The notes below the pieces were generated by a model. That model was given only the letters and a program-made list of their open reading frames with translations. It did not search any database and was not told the origin of the DNA. From Amphritea atlantica (GTDB lineage: Bacteria; Pseudomonadota; Gammaproteobacteria; Pseudomonadales; Balneatricaceae): DNA of 64,000 nt. A program made the translations under genes and the position numbers. Each line of letters begins with the position of its first letter. Position 1 is the first letter of the stretch. Below, in pieces: positions 1-8,981 of the stretch. The DNA is taken from positions 62,001 to 126,000 of the forward strand of contig NZ_JAHKQE010000014.1 of the NCBI RefSeq assembly GCF_018860855.1, given 5' to 3'.

Positions 1-1
1 A

Positions 2-43
2 GGCTCACGAGTGAAAGAACCTGTAACCACATCATTCAGTTAA
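2..43 (+). CDS. 3' end of an unidentified gene, possibly plsY
   Basis: One + frame is open from the window edge and stops with TAA at 41-43, giving a 13-residue tail ending SRVKEPVTTSFS. In pseudomonads the gene directly upstream of folB on the same strand is plsY (glycerol-3-phosphate acyltransferase), so this could be its C-terminus. The tail is too short to recognise and 184 bases separate it from folB, so the assignment is positional inference only. Confidence 0.2.
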   Translation, partial: GSRVKEPVTTSFS

Positions 44-227
44 AGCGGCGCTACTGTTCTTCTCTGCGTCTCGTTTGGCGACGTGATGGTCGATATATAC
101 TGGTGCAGGTGTCAGGGCGTATGATTATTAAAACAGGTTGGACTCGATCAAAGAGAGTGCTTAAAGAGGCGCTTTAAATCGTTTGTGAAAAATCTGACAT
201 CAATTACTGGATCTTAAGGGTTTTGTC

Positions 228-584
228 TTGGATATTGTGTACATAGAGGGTTTAAAAGTAGAGACCGTCATTGGAATCTACGATTGGGAACGCGAAATCC
301 GCCAGACGGTATGTCTGGATATTAAGATGGCGACAGATATTCAGCAGGCTGCGGCGGCTGAGGATATTGATAGCACCCTTAATTATAAGACGGTGTCTGA
401 TCGTTTAATCAGTTTTATTGAAACCAGTGAATTTTTGTTGGTGGAAACCATGGCTGAAGAGATTGCTCAAATTGTTTTGGATGAATTTGGTGTGCGTTGG
501 CTCAAACTTAAACTGGGTAAACCCGGTGCAGTGCCGATGGCACGAGATGTGGGTGTAATTATTGAACGGGGAGAGCGCTTCTGA
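228..584 (+). CDS. folB: dihydroneopterin aldolase FolB
   Basis: FolB cleaves 7,8-dihydroneopterin to 6-hydroxymethyl-dihydropterin and glycolaldehyde in cytosolic folate synthesis. The 118-residue product has the usual family length and features: the N-terminal IEGLKVETVIGIYDWER segment, the LNYKTV pterin-pocket stretch near residues 50-57, and the late LKLGKPGAVP motif. Translation begins at TTG with an AAGGG ribosome-binding site at 216-220; no in-frame ATG would leave a full domain. The stop overlaps the folK start by one base (TGATG), so the two are coupled. A paralogue of the FolX type lies at 32439. Identity is firm. Confidence 0.95.
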   Translation: MDIVYIEGLKVETVIGIYDWEREIRQTVCLDIKMATDIQQAAAAEDIDSTLNYKTVSDRLISFIETSEFLLVETMAEEIAQIVLDEFGVRWLKLKLGKPGAVPMARDVGVIIERGERF

Positions 585-1093
585 TGGCTGAGGTGTTTGT
601 GAGTATCGGTAGCAATACCGAACGTGAAGTCTATATTAAGCGTTGCCTTGATGCGCTGGATGCACAGTTTGAAAAATTAGCATTATCGTCGGTATACGAA
701 AGCGAGCCGGTCGGTTTTGAGGGTGATAGTTTCTACAACCTCGTGGCATCGTTTAAAACGGATCTGTCAGTCGCTGAACTGAGTAAAACGTTGAAGCAAA
801 TTGAAGATGATAACGACCGTTGTCGTACCGCTGAAAAATTTAGCGGCCGAACGCTAGACGTAGATATTCTTACCTATGATGCGCTTATCGGTAAGATTGA
901 CGGTGTTACGCTGCCACGTGGAGAGATCACAGAAAATGCTTTTGTGTTGTGGCCGCTCGCGGAGTTAGCACCGAAAGCTCGGCATCCTGTGCTAGCGGAA
1001 ACTTATCAACAGCTGTGGCTCGATTACGATAAAGAGAAACAGTCGCTGTATCCAGTGCCGTTTATCTGGCGGGAGAACGATCTTTCAGCTTGA
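584..1093 (+). CDS. folK: 6-hydroxymethyl-7,8-dihydropterin pyrophosphokinase FolK
   Basis: FolK transfers pyrophosphate from ATP to 6-hydroxymethyl-dihydropterin, the step after FolB. The 169-residue protein starts with VFVSIGSN, carries FYNLV near residue 49, and has the Mg-binding motif GRTLDVDIL near residues 87-95, where the two aspartates bind metal. It overlaps folB by one base and precedes lemA by 36 bases. Folate genes beside the lptD-cca block match the pseudomonad arrangement. Confidence 0.94.
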   Translation: MAEVFVSIGSNTEREVYIKRCLDALDAQFEKLALSSVYESEPVGFEGDSFYNLVASFKTDLSVAELSKTLKQIEDDNDRCRTAEKFSGRTLDVDILTYDALIGKIDGVTLPRGEITENAFVLWPLAELAPKARHPVLAETYQQLWLDYDKEKQSLYPVPFIWRENDLSA

Positions 1094-1129
1094 TTGCACT
1101 GCGATATTGATATCAAAAAGGGGAATAAA

Positions 1130-1726
1130 ATGGGTATAGGTTCACTGGTTTTTTTGGTCATTGTTGCTGCATTGGTATTCTATGTGGTGGCGATCTACAA
1201 CCGTTTAGTGACGCTGAAAAATCGCTTTCAGAATAGCTTTGCGCAGATCGATGTGCAACTTAAGCGGCGTTACGATCTTATCCCCAATTTGGTAGAAACA
1301 GCTAAAGCGTATCTTGAGCATGAGCGGGGTACACTGGAAGCGGTTATTGCTGCGCGTAATGAGGCGGTAGCGGGTCTTAAAGCGGCTGCGGCTGATCCGA
1401 GTAGTGGTCAAGCGTTATCTCAACTGGCGCAAGCTGAGGGCGGTTTGCAGAGCGCACTGGGTAAAATGAATATTGTGGTTGAGGCTTATCCTGAACTCAA
1501 AGCAGACGCGAATATGCGCCAGTTGAGTGAAGAGTTGACCTCAACGGAAAATCGAGTGGCCTTTTCACGGCAGGCCTTTAATGATGCCGTCACCGAATAC
1601 AATAGTTATAAGCAAAGCTTCCCGCCGGTGATTTTGGCTGGAACCTTTGGTCATGTTAAGGATGCTTCACTGCTTGAATTTGCTGATCGTGAGCAGATAC
1701 AAGCTGCGCCGAAAGTTAGCTTTTGA
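1130..1726 (+). CDS. lemA: LemA family membrane protein
   Basis: The 198-residue protein has one N-terminal membrane helix (about residues 3-22) followed by the LemA helical domain, with the hallmark YNRLVTLKNRFQNSFAQIDVQLKRRYDLIPNLV region (written here in two parts: residues about 24-40 and 41-57) and a FNDAVTEYN segment near residue 150. Its biochemical role is not established in the family. LemA genes often sit beside an M48 protease, as here. The ATG at 1130 is preceded by AAAAAGGGGAA; an upstream in-frame TTG at 1094 lacks such a site and would add 12 poorly conserved residues. Confidence 0.9.
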   Translation: MGIGSLVFLVIVAALVFYVVAIYNRLVTLKNRFQNSFAQIDVQLKRRYDLIPNLVETAKAYLEHERGTLEAVIAARNEAVAGLKAAAADPSSGQALSQLAQAEGGLQSALGKMNIVVEAYPELKADANMRQLSEELTSTENRVAFSRQAFNDAVTEYNSYKQSFPPVILAGTFGHVKDASLLEFADREQIQAAPKVSF

Positions 1727-1761
1727 TTAGCGGTGATAAGGATTAGTGATCGGCGCTGTCT

Positions 1762-3660
1762 ATGAATTTCTATACTGCTCAAGATCAGGCACGTAAACGC
1801 AGCCGTCTTTTGTTGTTGCTGTTTGTGCTGTTAAATATTGCCTTAGTGTGTCTGATTAACCTGCTATTTGCCTGGTATCTCTGGGTGAATGATGATCCTC
1901 TCTTACAGGCCGATCGGGTCTTTCTAGATTACCTTAGTTGGGAACGCATATTGGTGGTTGCTATGGCAATCGCACTACTGCTGCTGTTTGCTGCTTGGCT
2001 CAAATGGCTCGATGTGAAACAGGGCGGTGGCGCGGTGGCTGAACAGCTTGGTGGAGAACAGGTATTGCCGCTGACCACCGATATCGCTGAGCGCCGTCTG
2101 ATCAATGTCGTTGAGGAGATGGCGATTGCGGCTGGAGTACCGGTGCCACCGGTCTATGTGATGCGCCGAGAAGCAGGTATCAACGCTTTTGCGGCAGGGC
2201 TGGGGCTCACTGATGCTGCGATCTGTGTCACCCGAGGAGCGCTAGATAGCCTTAATCGAGATCAGCTGCAGGGGGTTATCGCGCACGAATTTAGTCATAT
2301 ATTGAACGGCGATATGCGTCTTAATATGCGTTTGCTGGTGATGCTTCACGGGATGGTTTTTTTTGCTGAGCTGGGTCGTGTGTTTGCGAGTAGTCGCGGC
2401 AGTTGGTGGGTCGATTCCACTAAGTCACGTAGTTCCAGTCGTGGTTACCTCGTCTTGTTAGGGGTTGGCTTGATGGTGGTTGGCTGGTGTGGCGTGATGG
2501 CTGGCAATATGATTAAAGCGGCGATTAGTCGGCAGCGTGAGTTTCTGGCGGATGCCTCTGCGGTGCAGTTTACCCGCAACCCTGAAGGGATTGGCGGGGC
2601 GCTGAAAGTGATTGGCGGTAGCCATGTGCAAGGGCATTTAGAGCATCCGGAGTGTCAGGAAGCAGGCCATCTGTTTTTTTCGGCGGTCATGCCGAGCTGG
2701 CTTTGGTCGACACATCCACCGTTAGATGTACGTATTAGAAAGGTCGACCCTCATTGGGATGGCCGCTATCTTGAGCCTCAAGCCTCATTATCCGAAACCA
2801 AAGCGAATGCGGATAAAGCGATCAAGGCCAATCGTCCCGAGAAGCGAGTGCTTGAGGGCTTGCTAGGAGGTTTGGCGGGTGTTGAGCTGATGACTGATTA
2901 TCACGCGCCCGAGGTTGTTGCGGGGCCATTGGAAGACTCGCTGTATCAGTTGGCAAGGGATCCTTATGATGCCCGCGTCGTTCTGCTGGGGTTGCTGATC
3001 GATGGGGATCAGGCGATACGACAGCGGCAGTTGAACCTAATAGACGGCGAAGAGCATGCTTTGGCTGATAGGCTAAGGGGGCGCTTTGAACAGTTTGAAC
3101 AACTGTCCCGCGCTGAATATTTGGCTTTGATCGAGCTGACTCTGCCTGCATTGAAGGCGCAGTCAGCGACACAATATAAAGCGTTTAAGCGATTATTGTT
3201 GCAAGTGGTGCAGGCGGATCAGCAGATTGACCTGTTCGAGTGGGTGCTGTATCAGTTGGTTAGCCGCTATTGTGACGCGCACTTTGGCGCAGTGCGGCCA
3301 CGGGAAAATCGACATAAGCAGATCGATTCATTAGCCGATGAGTATGCGGTGGTGATTTCGATGCTGGCCTATCATGGTGAAAGTTCGGACGAGGTAACGC
3401 TCACCGCTTTTAATCGGGGTGCTGGGGTGGCTGGGCTGTATATACTCAAGATCGTTCCTCGATCAAATTGCACACGTGAACGTTTTTCGGCGGCGGTGGT
3501 TGAGTTAGCGGCGGCCACACCATTTCTACGTCAGCGGATGCTTAAAGGTATGGTGCAGGTGGTACGCCATGACGGTCAGATTTTACCACTCGAACGGGAA
3601 CTCATGACCGCGATTGCCGCTGTAATGGAAAGCCCATTAACAGGGCTGGATGAGGATTAA
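1762..3660 (+). CDS. M48 family membrane metalloprotease with C-terminal extension
   Basis: An inner-membrane zinc protease of the HtpX/Ste24 group. Visible features are two N-terminal membrane helices (about residues 15-38 and 62-82), the zinc motif HEFSH with H175, E176 and H179, a further hydrophobic stretch near 228-250, and the third ligand E260 in RQREFLADAS. At 632 residues it is about twice the length of HtpX. The extra 300 C-terminal residues are soluble and end in a TerB-like helix pattern (VVRHDGQILPLERELM). It lies 35 bases after lemA, and the pair is probably one operon. Substrates are unknown; the C-terminal domain assignment is inference. Confidence 0.88.
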   Translation: MNFYTAQDQARKRSRLLLLLFVLLNIALVCLINLLFAWYLWVNDDPLLQADRVFLDYLSWERILVVAMAIALLLLFAAWLKWLDVKQGGGAVAEQLGGEQVLPLTTDIAERRLINVVEEMAIAAGVPVPPVYVMRREAGINAFAAGLGLTDAAICVTRGALDSLNRDQLQGVIAHEFSHILNGDMRLNMRLLVMLHGMVFFAELGRVFASSRGSWWVDSTKSRSSSRGYLVLLGVGLMVVGWCGVMAGNMIKAAISRQREFLADASAVQFTRNPEGIGGALKVIGGSHVQGHLEHPECQEAGHLFFSAVMPSWLWSTHPPLDVRIRKVDPHWDGRYLEPQASLSETKANADKAIKANRPEKRVLEGLLGGLAGVELMTDYHAPEVVAGPLEDSLYQLARDPYDARVVLLGLLIDGDQAIRQRQLNLIDGEEHALADRLRGRFEQFEQLSRAEYLALIELTLPALKAQSATQYKAFKRLLLQVVQADQQIDLFEWVLYQLVSRYCDAHFGAVRPRENRHKQIDSLADEYAVVISMLAYHGESSDEVTLTAFNRGAGVAGLYILKIVPRSNCTRERFSAAVVELAAATPFLRQRMLKGMVQVVRHDGQILPLERELMTAIAAVMESPLTGLDED

Positions 3661-3756
3661 AACGATACTAGGGCTAAGCTTAGTTAAGTTTAATTCGCGC
3701 TAAGTTTAAGCAAGAGCTATGTTAAACGGAATGCTTAGTGAGTGCGGCGTTTAAAG

Positions 3757-4497
3757 CTAGTGGCTATAGAGTGATTTTCCGCCATCCACCGCAATAATTT
3801 GACCGGTGATAAAGTTCTGCTGTGCCAGAAATAATACGGTCTCGGCAATATCTTCAGGGGCTCCCGCCCGTTTTAGCAGCGTTTTATCCACAATAGCCGC
3901 CTGTTCTTCTGAGCTGATAGACGCTGCTTGTTCCGGCCAAAGAATCGGTCCTGGTGCCACACCATTGACGCGTACCTTTGGTGCTAGCTCTTTGGCTAGA
4001 CTGAGGGTCATCATCTGTAGACCCGCTTTGGCGATTGAGTAGATTGGATATCCCGGCAGTGCGCGTTGGGCGTGGATGTCGATCAGATTGATAATACAGC
4101 CCTGCTGCTGAGTCAATGAAGCCGCCAATTGGGCTGACAAAAAGTAAGCGGCTTTGAGGTTACTGTTAATCAGGTCATCCCACTGCTGATCGCTGCTCTG
4201 CTCCAGCGGGGTGGGGTAAAACGAGGATGCATTATTGACCAGTAGGTCGAGCTGGCCCCAGCGCTTGAGTGCTTGAGTAGCCAGCAATGAGACCTCTGCA
4301 GAGCTGTTCAGGTCTGCCTGAAGCACACAGGCACTATCGGCTTTCGTGCCGTTGAGTTCTTCTGCGAGTTGCTGTGCTTCTGCTAGAGAATGATGGCAGT
4401 GAATAACAACCCGATAGCCCTGTTGCCACAGATGGCGGGTGATAGCGGCACCAATGCGGCGTGCGGCACCGGTAATCAAGGCGACAGGTTGGCTCAT
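3757..4497 (-). CDS. folM: pteridine reductase, FolM-like SDR
   Basis: A 246-residue short-chain dehydrogenase. It carries the TGAARRIG cofactor motif, where arginine replaces the usual glycine pattern as in pteridine reductases (TGxxxRxG, NADPH-preferring), plus NNAS, the catalytic YSIAK and the VNGVAPGPI segment. FolM reduces dihydromonapterin to tetrahydromonapterin, so the folX gene at 32439 fits the same pathway. Its ATG overlaps the cca stop by one base, making it the last gene of the lptD-to-folM operon. FolM-type function is inferred from motif and pathway context; a generic SDR is the alternative. Confidence 0.8.
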   Translation of the reverse strand: MSQPVALITGAARRIGAAITRHLWQQGYRVVIHCHHSLAEAQQLAEELNGTKADSACVLQADLNSSAEVSLLATQALKRWGQLDLLVNNASSFYPTPLEQSSDQQWDDLINSNLKAAYFLSAQLAASLTQQQGCIINLIDIHAQRALPGYPIYSIAKAGLQMMTLSLAKELAPKVRVNGVAPGPILWPEQAASISSEEQAAIVDKTLLKRAGAPEDIAETVLFLAQQNFITGQIIAVDGGKSLYSH

Positions 4498-5618
4498 TAT
4501 AATTGCCCATCGATCTGTTGTTGGCAGGTTTGTAATTGTGCCTGTTGAATAGCTTTACCTAGCGCCTTACCCTTAAACCCCTGTTGCATGAGTTGTTTGG
4601 GGTCCACTTGCTGTAGCGCTTGCAGCAGTTCGGGGAGAAGAGTTGTTACGCTTAGGTCCTCAGAGCAGATCAGAGCGCAGCCCTGCAAGAGTAGGTTAAG
4701 ATGCTCAGAACGTCGCAGTAGATCGAGATCTTTGACTAACTCAAGTCGTTGCTGGGCATCGAGTTGAGCAAAATGGCACAGTCGATCGGCTTGGGCGCTA
4801 AACTGTAGCGCTAAATCTCGGTACGCATTAGGGGCGCGATGAACATCACAAAACGCCTTGATCTGTTGATAGCGTTCGCTTTCAGAGACGTTAGCAAAGG
4901 CGCTGCGCAGTAGTATGGCGAAACGTGTCCGAGCGTCGGCGGGCTGGCTGATGGCGCTGAGTGTCTGTGGGTCATCTACCGCAGAAAGTAGCTCAGGGAA
5001 GAGTACTGAGAGAGCATTCGCCTGTTTTAACGTTAACAAAAACTGCTGCGGTGCCGTTTCACCCAAGGCCCGCTGAAACTCCTGCCATACCCGCTCAGCG
5101 GTGAGATGTTCCAGTTCATCGCTGGCGGCGAGTTGCTGCATTAGTTTCAGGGTATCGGGGGCAATGGTAAATCCCAATGGCGCATAGCGTGCTTGAAAAC
5201 GCGCCACTCTAAGCACCCGAAGGGGATCTTCAGCAAAGGCGGGTGAAACATGACGGAGGATTTTTTGTTGGAGATCCTGCTGGCCATGATAAGGGTCGAT
5301 GATGTTGCCCTGAGTGTCCATCGCCATCGCATTGATGGTCAAGTCTCGGCGAATCAGATCCTCTTCTAAGGTAACTTCTGGGCTGGCATGGTAAAGAAAG
5401 CCCGTATAGCCTTTGCCTGACTTTCGTTCGGTGCGCGCCAGTGCGTATTCTTCGCCGCTCTCGGGGTGAATAAACACCGGAAAGTCTTTGCCGACGGGGC
5501 GGAAGCCCTGTTGCTGCATCTGTTCGGGTGTTGCCCCGACGACCACCCAGTCTTTATCGTAGATGGGGTAATTAAGTAATCCGTCTCGAACCGCGCCGCC
5601 TACCAGATAGATCTGCAT
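4497..5618 (-). CDS. cca: CCA-adding tRNA nucleotidyltransferase
   Basis: Adds or repairs the 3' CCA of tRNAs. The 373-residue class II enzyme shows GGAVRD, the catalytic D21-x-D23 in YDKDWVV, the nucleotide-selection region around LARTERK, and [12 protein letters not shown]. It lacks the long C-terminal HD phosphohydrolase domain of the E. coli enzyme, so it resembles the shorter gammaproteobacterial form. It follows glpE by three bases and overlaps folM by one base, which indicates strong translational coupling. Confidence 0.95.
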   Translation of the reverse strand: MQIYLVGGAVRDGLLNYPIYDKDWVVVGATPEQMQQQGFRPVGKDFPVFIHPESGEEYALARTERKSGKGYTGFLYHASPEVTLEEDLIRRDLTINAMAMDTQGNIIDPYHGQQDLQQKILRHVSPAFAEDPLRVLRVARFQARYAPLGFTIAPDTLKLMQQLAASDELEHLTAERVWQEFQRALGETAPQQFLLTLKQANALSVLFPELLSAVDDPQTLSAISQPADARTRFAILLRSAFANVSESERYQQIKAFCDVHRAPNAYRDLALQFSAQADRLCHFAQLDAQQRLELVKDLDLLRRSEHLNLLLQGCALICSEDLSVTTLLPELLQALQQVDPKQLMQQGFKGKALGKAIQQAQLQTCQQQIDGQL

Positions 5619-5621
5619 GAT

Positions 5622-5942
5622 TTATTGGTTAGCGCACTGTTCGGGGCGGCTTGCTTGCCAGAGCTCGAAGCCGCCATCGAGGCTATACACTTGGTCAAAG
5701 CCTTGTTGGATGAGAAAGCCTGCGGCCGACTGACTGCTAAAACCGTGGTAGCAGCAAACGATCACCGGAGTATCCATATCGGCGGACTGAATGAAGTCGT
5801 GTAGCGTTTCATTATTAAGATGAATGGCGTTTTTGATATGGTTCTGTTGATAGCTTTGTGGATCGCGAATATCAGCAACCACCGCGCCCTCAGCGATAAG
5901 TGTTTCTGCTCGAGGGATATCGATACATTCAAAGGTGTCCAT
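5622..5942 (-). CDS. glpE: thiosulfate sulfurtransferase GlpE
   Basis: A single-domain rhodanese of 106 residues. The active-site loop reads CYHGFSSQ with catalytic C64, close to the CYHGNSSQ loop of E. coli GlpE, and the domain ends with the SLDGGFELW motif. It transfers sulfane sulfur from thiosulfate to acceptors such as cyanide or thioredoxin in the cytosol. Its start overlaps the apaH stop (TGATG) and cca follows after three bases, the same neighbours as in pseudomonads. Confidence 0.92.
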   Translation of the reverse strand: MDTFECIDIPRAETLIAEGAVVADIRDPQSYQQNHIKNAIHLNNETLHDFIQSADMDTPVIVCCYHGFSSQSAAGFLIQQGFDQVYSLDGGFELWQASRPEQCANQ

Positions 5943-6763
5943 CAGTTGCCGTACCTCATTTTACTATTAACAGAAAATAGCTGTTGATCTTCAAGTCGAA
6001 GGGCCGTGAGTTTACCACCCCAAACGCAGCCGGTATCTAAGGCATACACGTTTGCCCGATCGGCTTTACCTTCCAGAGCAGCCCAGTGGCCAAAGACGAT
6101 ACGCGTTTTTTTCAGCGCCTTGCCCTCATGGCTGAACCAGGGCAAAAAGCCTGTAGGCTGGCTAGACAGTGAGCCCTTAGCGGAAAACTCCATCTGTCCC
6201 TTGCTATCGCAAAAGCGCATACGGGTAAAGTAATTGGTGATGGTTCGCAGGCGGTCAAAACCTTCTAGATCGTCAGACCAGCAGTTAGGTTGATTGCCAT
6301 ACATGCGCTTGAAAAATTCAGCGGCGAGGGTGCTTTGTAGTATCGCTTCTACCTCTCTGGCGCGTTTATGAGCTTTTTTGAGCGACCATTGCGGCGGAAT
6401 ACCGGCATGCACCATGGTAAACCCAAGTGGTTCATCGGTCACCAGCAGCGGTTGTGAGCATAGCCATTTCATCAGTTTGTCGGCATCAGGCGCTTGCAAG
6501 ATATCATTAAAGGTATCTGAGCGTTTACTCTTGATTGTGCCGCTGTAGACCGCCAATAGATGCAGATCATGGTTACCCAGTGTGACCACAACACGGTCAC
6601 GAATGCGATAAAGGAACCGCAGGGTTTCGAGTGATTTAGGGCCACGGTTAACGAGATCGCCGGCCAGCCAAAGGCGGTCGTTATCGCTAAAGTTGATATG
6701 CTGCAACAATGCCTGTAGCTCATCATAGCAGCCTTGGATATCACCAATTGCGTAGGTTGCCAT
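5942..6763 (-). CDS. apaH: diadenosine tetraphosphatase ApaH
   Basis: Symmetrically hydrolyses Ap4A to two ADP and can remove Np4-type caps from RNA. The 273-residue protein has the metallophosphatase signature in order: GDIQGCYDEL (residues 7-16), GDLVNRGP (about 36-43), GNHDLHLL (about 63-70), and later histidine motifs VHAGIPP and FGHWAAL. It sits nine bases after apaG, the usual pairing, and overlaps glpE by one base. Confidence 0.96.
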   Translation of the reverse strand: MATYAIGDIQGCYDELQALLQHINFSDNDRLWLAGDLVNRGPKSLETLRFLYRIRDRVVVTLGNHDLHLLAVYSGTIKSKRSDTFNDILQAPDADKLMKWLCSQPLLVTDEPLGFTMVHAGIPPQWSLKKAHKRAREVEAILQSTLAAEFFKRMYGNQPNCWSDDLEGFDRLRTITNYFTRMRFCDSKGQMEFSAKGSLSSQPTGFLPWFSHEGKALKKTRIVFGHWAALEGKADRANVYALDTGCVWGGKLTALRLEDQQLFSVNSKMRYGN

Positions 6764-6772
6764 TTGGTTACC

Positions 6773-7159
6773 TCAGTGCAGTGCGTTTGGCAAGGCGAGG
6801 GTGAAGGGTTCAATGTCGGCATTGAAGGTTTGGCCGTCATGGGTCTTCATCTGATAGTGTCCCTGCATACTGCCGACTCGCGTGGCCAGTACGGTGCCAC
6901 TGGTATAACTGTAGCTTTCCTGGGGTTCGATGACGGGTTGTTCGCCAATGACGCCTTCGCCTTCCACTTCCTGAACCTGCTCATCGCCATCAACAATCAG
7001 CCAGCGACGGCGCAGCAACTGCACCGGTTGAGGCTCAAGGTTGGTGATGGTGATGTGATAGGAAAAGACAAAGCGCTTTTTTTCCGGATCGGATTGCTCC
7101 GGAAGATAGGCGGTTTTCACATTAATGTCGATATTATGAGCGGTGTCTGAGTAGATCAT
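6773..7159 (-). CDS. apaG: ApaG (CorD) protein
   Basis: A 128-residue Fn3-like ApaG domain with characteristic strands FVFSYHITITN, LLRRRWLIVDGD, the glycine-rich VEGEGVIGEQP and a terminal YQMKTHDGQTF. The biochemical role is unresolved, although homologues bind pyrophosphate-containing nucleotides and mutants show Co/Mg phenotypes in enterics. It lies between rsmA (19 bases upstream) and apaH, as in most gammaproteobacteria. Confidence 0.95.
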   Translation of the reverse strand: MIYSDTAHNIDINVKTAYLPEQSDPEKKRFVFSYHITITNLEPQPVQLLRRRWLIVDGDEQVQEVEGEGVIGEQPVIEPQESYSYTSGTVLATRVGSMQGHYQMKTHDGQTFNADIEPFTLALPNALH

Positions 7160-7178
7160 ATAGTTTCGTTATCAGTTG

Positions 7179-7979
7179 TTATTTACTGCTCAGATAATCA
7201 CTTATCCGGATAAAGTCAGTCAGTGCTAGTCGTTCGGGGCGAAGGCCGGGATCGATACCCAGTGATTCGATTTCATCGACGGCGAGCAAAGGCTTGAGAT
7301 TGTTACGCAGGGTTTTTCTGCGTTGCCCAAAGGCGGTACGAACCACGGTTTCGAGTTTACTAATGTCCTGCGCTTTATGCGGCAGTTCTTTGTAAGGGAT
7401 GAGACGCACAATGGCGGAATCAACCTTAGGTGCAGGATCGAATGCGTGGGGCGGTACCAAAAACAGAGGTTCGATTTGGCAATAATACTGAGCCATGATA
7501 CCGAGTCGGCCATAGGCGCTGTCACCCGGTTGCGCCGCGAGTCGATCGACAACCTCTTTCTGTAGCATAAAGTGCATATCTTCGATCTGATCAGCAAAGG
7601 TGAGTAGATGGAAGATCAGCGGTGTGGATATGTTATAAGGCAGGTTGCCGACAACGCGAAGCTGTTCGTCCTGTTGTTGCAATGTGCTGAAATCAAACTT
7701 CAGCGCATCACCCTCATGGATAGTGAATTTATCCGCATAGCTAAAAAACTTGGTGCGCAAGATAGGTATCAGATCACGGTCGAGCTCGACCACATCAAGA
7801 CGCTGACATAGATCCAGTAGCTCTTCAGTGATGGCACCGAGTCCAGGCCCAATCTCTATCAGGTGCTGTTGTTCGCCGGGCGCAATAGCGCGGATAATAC
7901 GGCGAATAACGCCCTGATCTTGAAGGAAATTCTGACCAAAACGTTTACGTGCTTTATGACCTGTAGGCTTATTACTCAT
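7179..7979 (-). CDS. rsmA: 16S rRNA dimethyladenosine transferase RsmA (KsgA)
   Basis: Dimethylates the two adjacent adenines in the loop of 16S helix 45, a late 30S assembly checkpoint. The 266-residue enzyme shows KRFGQNFL at the N-terminus, the SAM motif [14 protein letters not shown] (about residues 41-54), the catalytic motif VGNLPYNIS (about 112-120) and the family tail [11 protein letters not shown]. Its start overlaps the end of pdxA by eight bases, so it is translationally coupled to it. Confidence 0.96.
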   Translation of the reverse strand: MSNKPTGHKARKRFGQNFLQDQGVIRRIIRAIAPGEQQHLIEIGPGLGAITEELLDLCQRLDVVELDRDLIPILRTKFFSYADKFTIHEGDALKFDFSTLQQQDEQLRVVGNLPYNISTPLIFHLLTFADQIEDMHFMLQKEVVDRLAAQPGDSAYGRLGIMAQYYCQIEPLFLVPPHAFDPAPKVDSAIVRLIPYKELPHKAQDISKLETVVRTAFGQRRKTLRNNLKPLLAVDEIESLGIDPGLRPERLALTDFIRISDYLSSK

Positions 7980-8976
7980 TCACTGTTCCGGTATGACGGT
8001 TAGCTGCCATCTCGGCAGCGTAATTGATGGCGGTTAGCAAACTGCCGTAATCGGCTTTGCCGGTGCCGGCTAGGTCCAGCGCGGTGCCATGATCAACCGA
8101 GGTGCGGATAATCGGCATCCCTAGCGTGATATTAACTGCTTGGCCAAATCCTTTGTATTTCAATACGGGTAAACCTTGATCGTGATACATCGCCAGTACA
8201 GCATCGGCGGTTTTCAGTAGTTTATCCGTAAATAGGGTGTCGGCGGGCAGTGGGTCGCTGAGATTATAACCTCGGGCGCGCAGACGATCGATGACCGGCT
8301 GAATGACGTCGATCTCTTCTCGGCCCATGTGGCCGCCTTCACCGGCATGCGGGTTGAGTCCGGCAATCAAAATTCTGGGGTTATCTAAGCCGAAACTTTG
8401 CTGGAGGTCTTGGTGTAGGACCTCTAGCACTTGTTCTAATAATGGCTGGGTGATGGCGGCTGGGACTTCGGACAAGGGCAAATGCGTGGTCGCCAGCGCA
8501 ACCCGTAATCCTTCGGTCGCCAGCATCATAACAACCTTGCGGGTGTCAGTTAGTTGTTCGAGAAACTCGGTATGACCACTGAACGGGATTCCGGCATCAT
8601 TAATAACCGCTTTATGTACCGGGGCGGTCACTAGCGCTGCAAATTCACCACTTTGGCAGCCGCGGGTTGCGCGGGTCAGCGTGTCCAAAATATAACGGGC
8701 GTTCGCGGGGTTTAACTGTCCGGCGACCGTCGCTTTGACCAAACTGATCGGTTCTATCCACAAGGTACCAGGCGCTGTCGGAATGACGGGCATAGTGGCA
8801 TCGTATGGCAGCAGCGTGATCGGCAGGTTAAGCTGACGCGCTCGCGCCTGCAGCATCAAAGGATCCGCAATAACGACTAATTGATGATTATGTCCCTGCT
8901 GGGCGATCTGAATACATAGATCCGGCCCTATGCCGGCAGGTTCGCCCGGTGTTAGGGCCAGTCTATATGTTTGCAT
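7972..8976 (-). CDS. pdxA: 4-hydroxythreonine-4-phosphate dehydrogenase PdxA
   Basis: NAD-dependent oxidation of 4-phosphohydroxy-threonine in the DXP-dependent pyridoxal phosphate pathway. The 334-residue protein opens with [15 protein letters not shown] and has [23 protein letters not shown] and [15 protein letters not shown], whose histidines are metal ligands in the family. It follows surA by five bases and overlaps rsmA, matching the conserved surA-pdxA-rsmA order. Confidence 0.96.
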   Translation of the reverse strand: MQTYRLALTPGEPAGIGPDLCIQIAQQGHNHQLVVIADPLMLQARARQLNLPITLLPYDATMPVIPTAPGTLWIEPISLVKATVAGQLNPANARYILDTLTRATRGCQSGEFAALVTAPVHKAVINDAGIPFSGHTEFLEQLTDTRKVVMMLATEGLRVALATTHLPLSEVPAAITQPLLEQVLEVLHQDLQQSFGLDNPRILIAGLNPHAGEGGHMGREEIDVIQPVIDRLRARGYNLSDPLPADTLFTDKLLKTADAVLAMYHDQGLPVLKYKGFGQAVNITLGMPIIRTSVDHGTALDLAGTGKADYGSLLTAINYAAEMAANRHTGTVNE

Positions 8977-8981
8977 CGGTA

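Noticed and set aside
1-227. A tRNA or complete gene before folB
   Set aside because: No cloverleaf arms or open frame beyond the short tail ending at 43.
2822-3172. A 116-codon - strand open frame inside the M48 gene
   Set aside because: Fully antisense to a well-supported gene and of low-complexity composition; a frame shadow.
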